64,000 bases of DNA from Pseudomonadota bacterium (GTDB lineage Bacteria > Pseudomonadota > Alphaproteobacteria > Rhizobiales > Beijerinckiaceae): the NCBI GenBank assembly GCA_023423995.1, contig JAFAEL010000181.1, forward strand, positions 1 through 64,000. The letters run 5' to 3'. Under the pieces are notes generated by a model that was not told the origin of the DNA, did no database searches, and worked only from the letters and a program-made list of their open reading frames with translations. Below are positions 62,785 through 64,000 of this stretch, piece after piece. Within the stretch, counting starts at the first letter, position 1. Each line of letters begins with the position of its first letter. The position numbers and the translations under genes are program-made.

Positions 62785-64000
62785 ATGGGCTCCGGCGCGG
62801 TCACGAGGAGCGATGCGGGCGCACCCGTCGGCGGGGCCGGCCAAGCCCGTCTGCCCTGGCTGCTCGTCGGGGGAGCGAGCGCGCTCTCGTTGTTTCTCCT
62901 TGCCCACCCCTATTCGGGCATCGTCCACGACGCCGAGCTCTATGTCGGTCGCGCCATGGCGGATGCCGACCCGAACGGCCTCGGGCGGGACATCTTCTTC
63001 GCCCACGAGGGGCAATCCGCCTTCAGCATCTACCCGCGCCTGAGCGGGGCCTTCCTGCGCGCCGTGGGGGCGGAACCGGGCGCCCTGATCCTCACCCTTG
63101 CCGGCCTCTGCGCCTGGTTCGCCGCGCTCGCCGTCTTCGCCGGCCAGCTGGCCAAGGGACGCCTGCTCTGGGCCTGCCTCGTCACGGCGGCGGTCGTGCC
63201 GAGCTATTACGGCCAGCTTTTCCGCTACGCGGAGCAATTCGCCACGCCGCGCCTTCCGGCCGAGGCGCTCGTCCTTCTCGGTCTCGGGGCCTCGACGGCG
63301 GGACGCCGCTGGTTCGCCCTCGCCGCGATGGCTCTGGCGGCCGCGCTTCACCCCATCATGGCCGTTCCCGGCCTGGCCGTCTGGGTGCTCGTTCAGGCGC
63401 ATCGGGACCGGCGCTGGCTGCTGCTCGCCGCGGGCGGCGCCGCCCTGGTGGTGCTCGTGGGAGCGGCCGGGCTGCCGGTCGCCGAACGTCTCTTCCAGCT
63501 CATGGATCGGGACTGGGCGGACGCCCTCTCGGTCAATTCCTACCTGTTCCCGACGCAATGGTCCGAGTCGGCCTGGGGGGACATCGTCGTGCGCAGCGCG
63601 ACGATCCTCGTGGCACTCCGTTTCGTGCGGCTGCCGCCGCAGGCGCGGGCGGTTCTCACATCCATCGTGATCGTTGGCGCTCTCGGCGTCGCCCTTACCC
63701 TCCTGGCGGCCGATCTCTGGATCGTGGTCCTGATCGTGCAGGCCCAGCCGTGGCGTGCGCTCTGGCTCCTGTGCCTTGCCGGCGCACTCACCTTTCCGAT
63801 CGCCGCGCTCGGGCTGTGGCGGCAGGGCAATGCAGGACAGGTTGCGCTTGCCTGCCTCGTCCTCGGCTGGCTCGCCTCGCCGCTCTCGTGGATCGGCGCC
63901 CTCGGTGCCGCGGCCGCTCTCCTCACCCTCGCGGCGGATCGGAAAAGGCCGGGCCTCTTCACCGAACGGGCACGGTGGATTGGCCTGGTCGCGGTCACGA
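62785..64000 (+). CDS. Polytopic membrane protein, C-terminus outside window
   Basis: An open frame of at least 405 residues running off the right edge. About nine or ten hydrophobic helices alternate with short loops. The first loop, HPYSGIVHDAELYVGRAMADADP, carries an acidic pair between the first helices, as in GT-C-type glycosyltransferases. That assignment is only suggestive. The ATG at 62785 begins a hydrophilic 25-residue tail before the first helix. It lies 70 bases after the TPR gene on the same strand. Confidence 0.68.
   Translation, partial: MGSGAVTRSDAGAPVGGAGQARLPWLLVGGASALSLFLLAHPYSGIVHDAELYVGRAMADADPNGLGRDIFFAHEGQSAFSIYPRLSGAFLRAVGAEPGALILTLAGLCAWFAALAVFAGQLAKGRLLWACLVTAAVVPSYYGQLFRYAEQFATPRLPAEALVLLGLGASTAGRRWFALAAMALAAALHPIMAVPGLAVWVLVQAHRDRRWLLLAAGGAALVVLVGAAGLPVAERLFQLMDRDWADALSVNSYLFPTQWSESAWGDIVVRSATILVALRFVRLPPQARAVLTSIVIVGALGVALTLLAADLWIVVLIVQAQPWRALWLLCLAGALTFPIAALGLWRQGNAGQVALACLVLGWLASPLSWIGALGAAAALLTLAADRKRPGLFTERARWIGLVAVT

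Overview
The window is a GC-rich chromosomal segment from an alphaproteobacterium, most likely Hyphomicrobiales (Rhizobiales) and plausibly a Methylobacteriaceae-like lineage. The evidence is the gene content and order: mutM / ubiE-ubiB-coaBC, rsmB - heparinase-like - purH, the split pntAA-pntAB-pntB transhydrogenase preceded by an aa3-oxidase subunit IV gene, DUF465 (YdcH) and DUF1674 proteins, DUF3140, and an S21 protein with a long basic tail. The family-level assignment is inference. I saw no rRNA, tRNA, CRISPR array, insertion sequence or prophage. Most of the segment is ordinary core genome with a few accessory islets.

Layout: 1-684 holds the 3' end of trpB followed directly by a yefM-yoeB toxin-antitoxin pair with a visible self-regulated promoter. 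745-11346 holds a soluble globin-coupled chemoreceptor and a four-gene RND efflux operon (OMP-MFP-RND-RND) whose three junctions are all GTGA overlaps. 11530-17873 holds a small Cys-containing secreted protein, a creatininase-family hydrolase, coaBC, ubiB and ubiE, then mutM and an SRPBCC protein, then a small unknown protein. coaBC carries an in-frame palindromic element. 17874-18188 is the only gene-free stretch above 300 bases and ends in a terminator-like hairpin, so it may encode a small RNA. 18189-26234 holds an L,D-transpeptidase, an NtrC-type sigma-54 activator, an M3 peptidase, and a flippase plus CelD-like acyltransferase pair. 26253-29638 holds a flavoprotein, an AbrB/Doc toxin-antitoxin pair and an ABC1-family kinase. 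29719-33178 is the transhydrogenase locus.

33230-34332 is the most unusual part. A RusA-type Holliday-junction nuclease gene is translationally coupled to a protein that appears to fuse a PD-(D/E)XK nuclease-like domain to a HEPN-like RNase motif. The pair is visibly less GC-rich than its neighbours and sits between the pnt operon and a MarR-GNAT regulator. It is the best candidate here for an undescribed nuclease or defence/repair module.

34327-49174 returns to housekeeping: a zinc metallopeptidase, a hydrolase, DUF3140, a TPR lipoprotein, rpsU, purEK with a terminator-like hairpin, two DUF465 genes, an acyl-CoA synthetase, a DUF1674 protein, htpX, rsmB, a heparinase-like gene and purH. 49251-64000 holds envelope and surface genes (CAP lipoprotein, acyltransferase, exported creatininase-like protein, sterol-desaturase-like protein, anchored TAXI protein), typA, an 853-residue membrane-anchored protein with a 120-bp tandem repeat coding for charged coiled coil, an NlpC/P60 and M17 peptidase pair, a TadD-like lipoprotein, and a truncated polytopic membrane protein running off the right edge.
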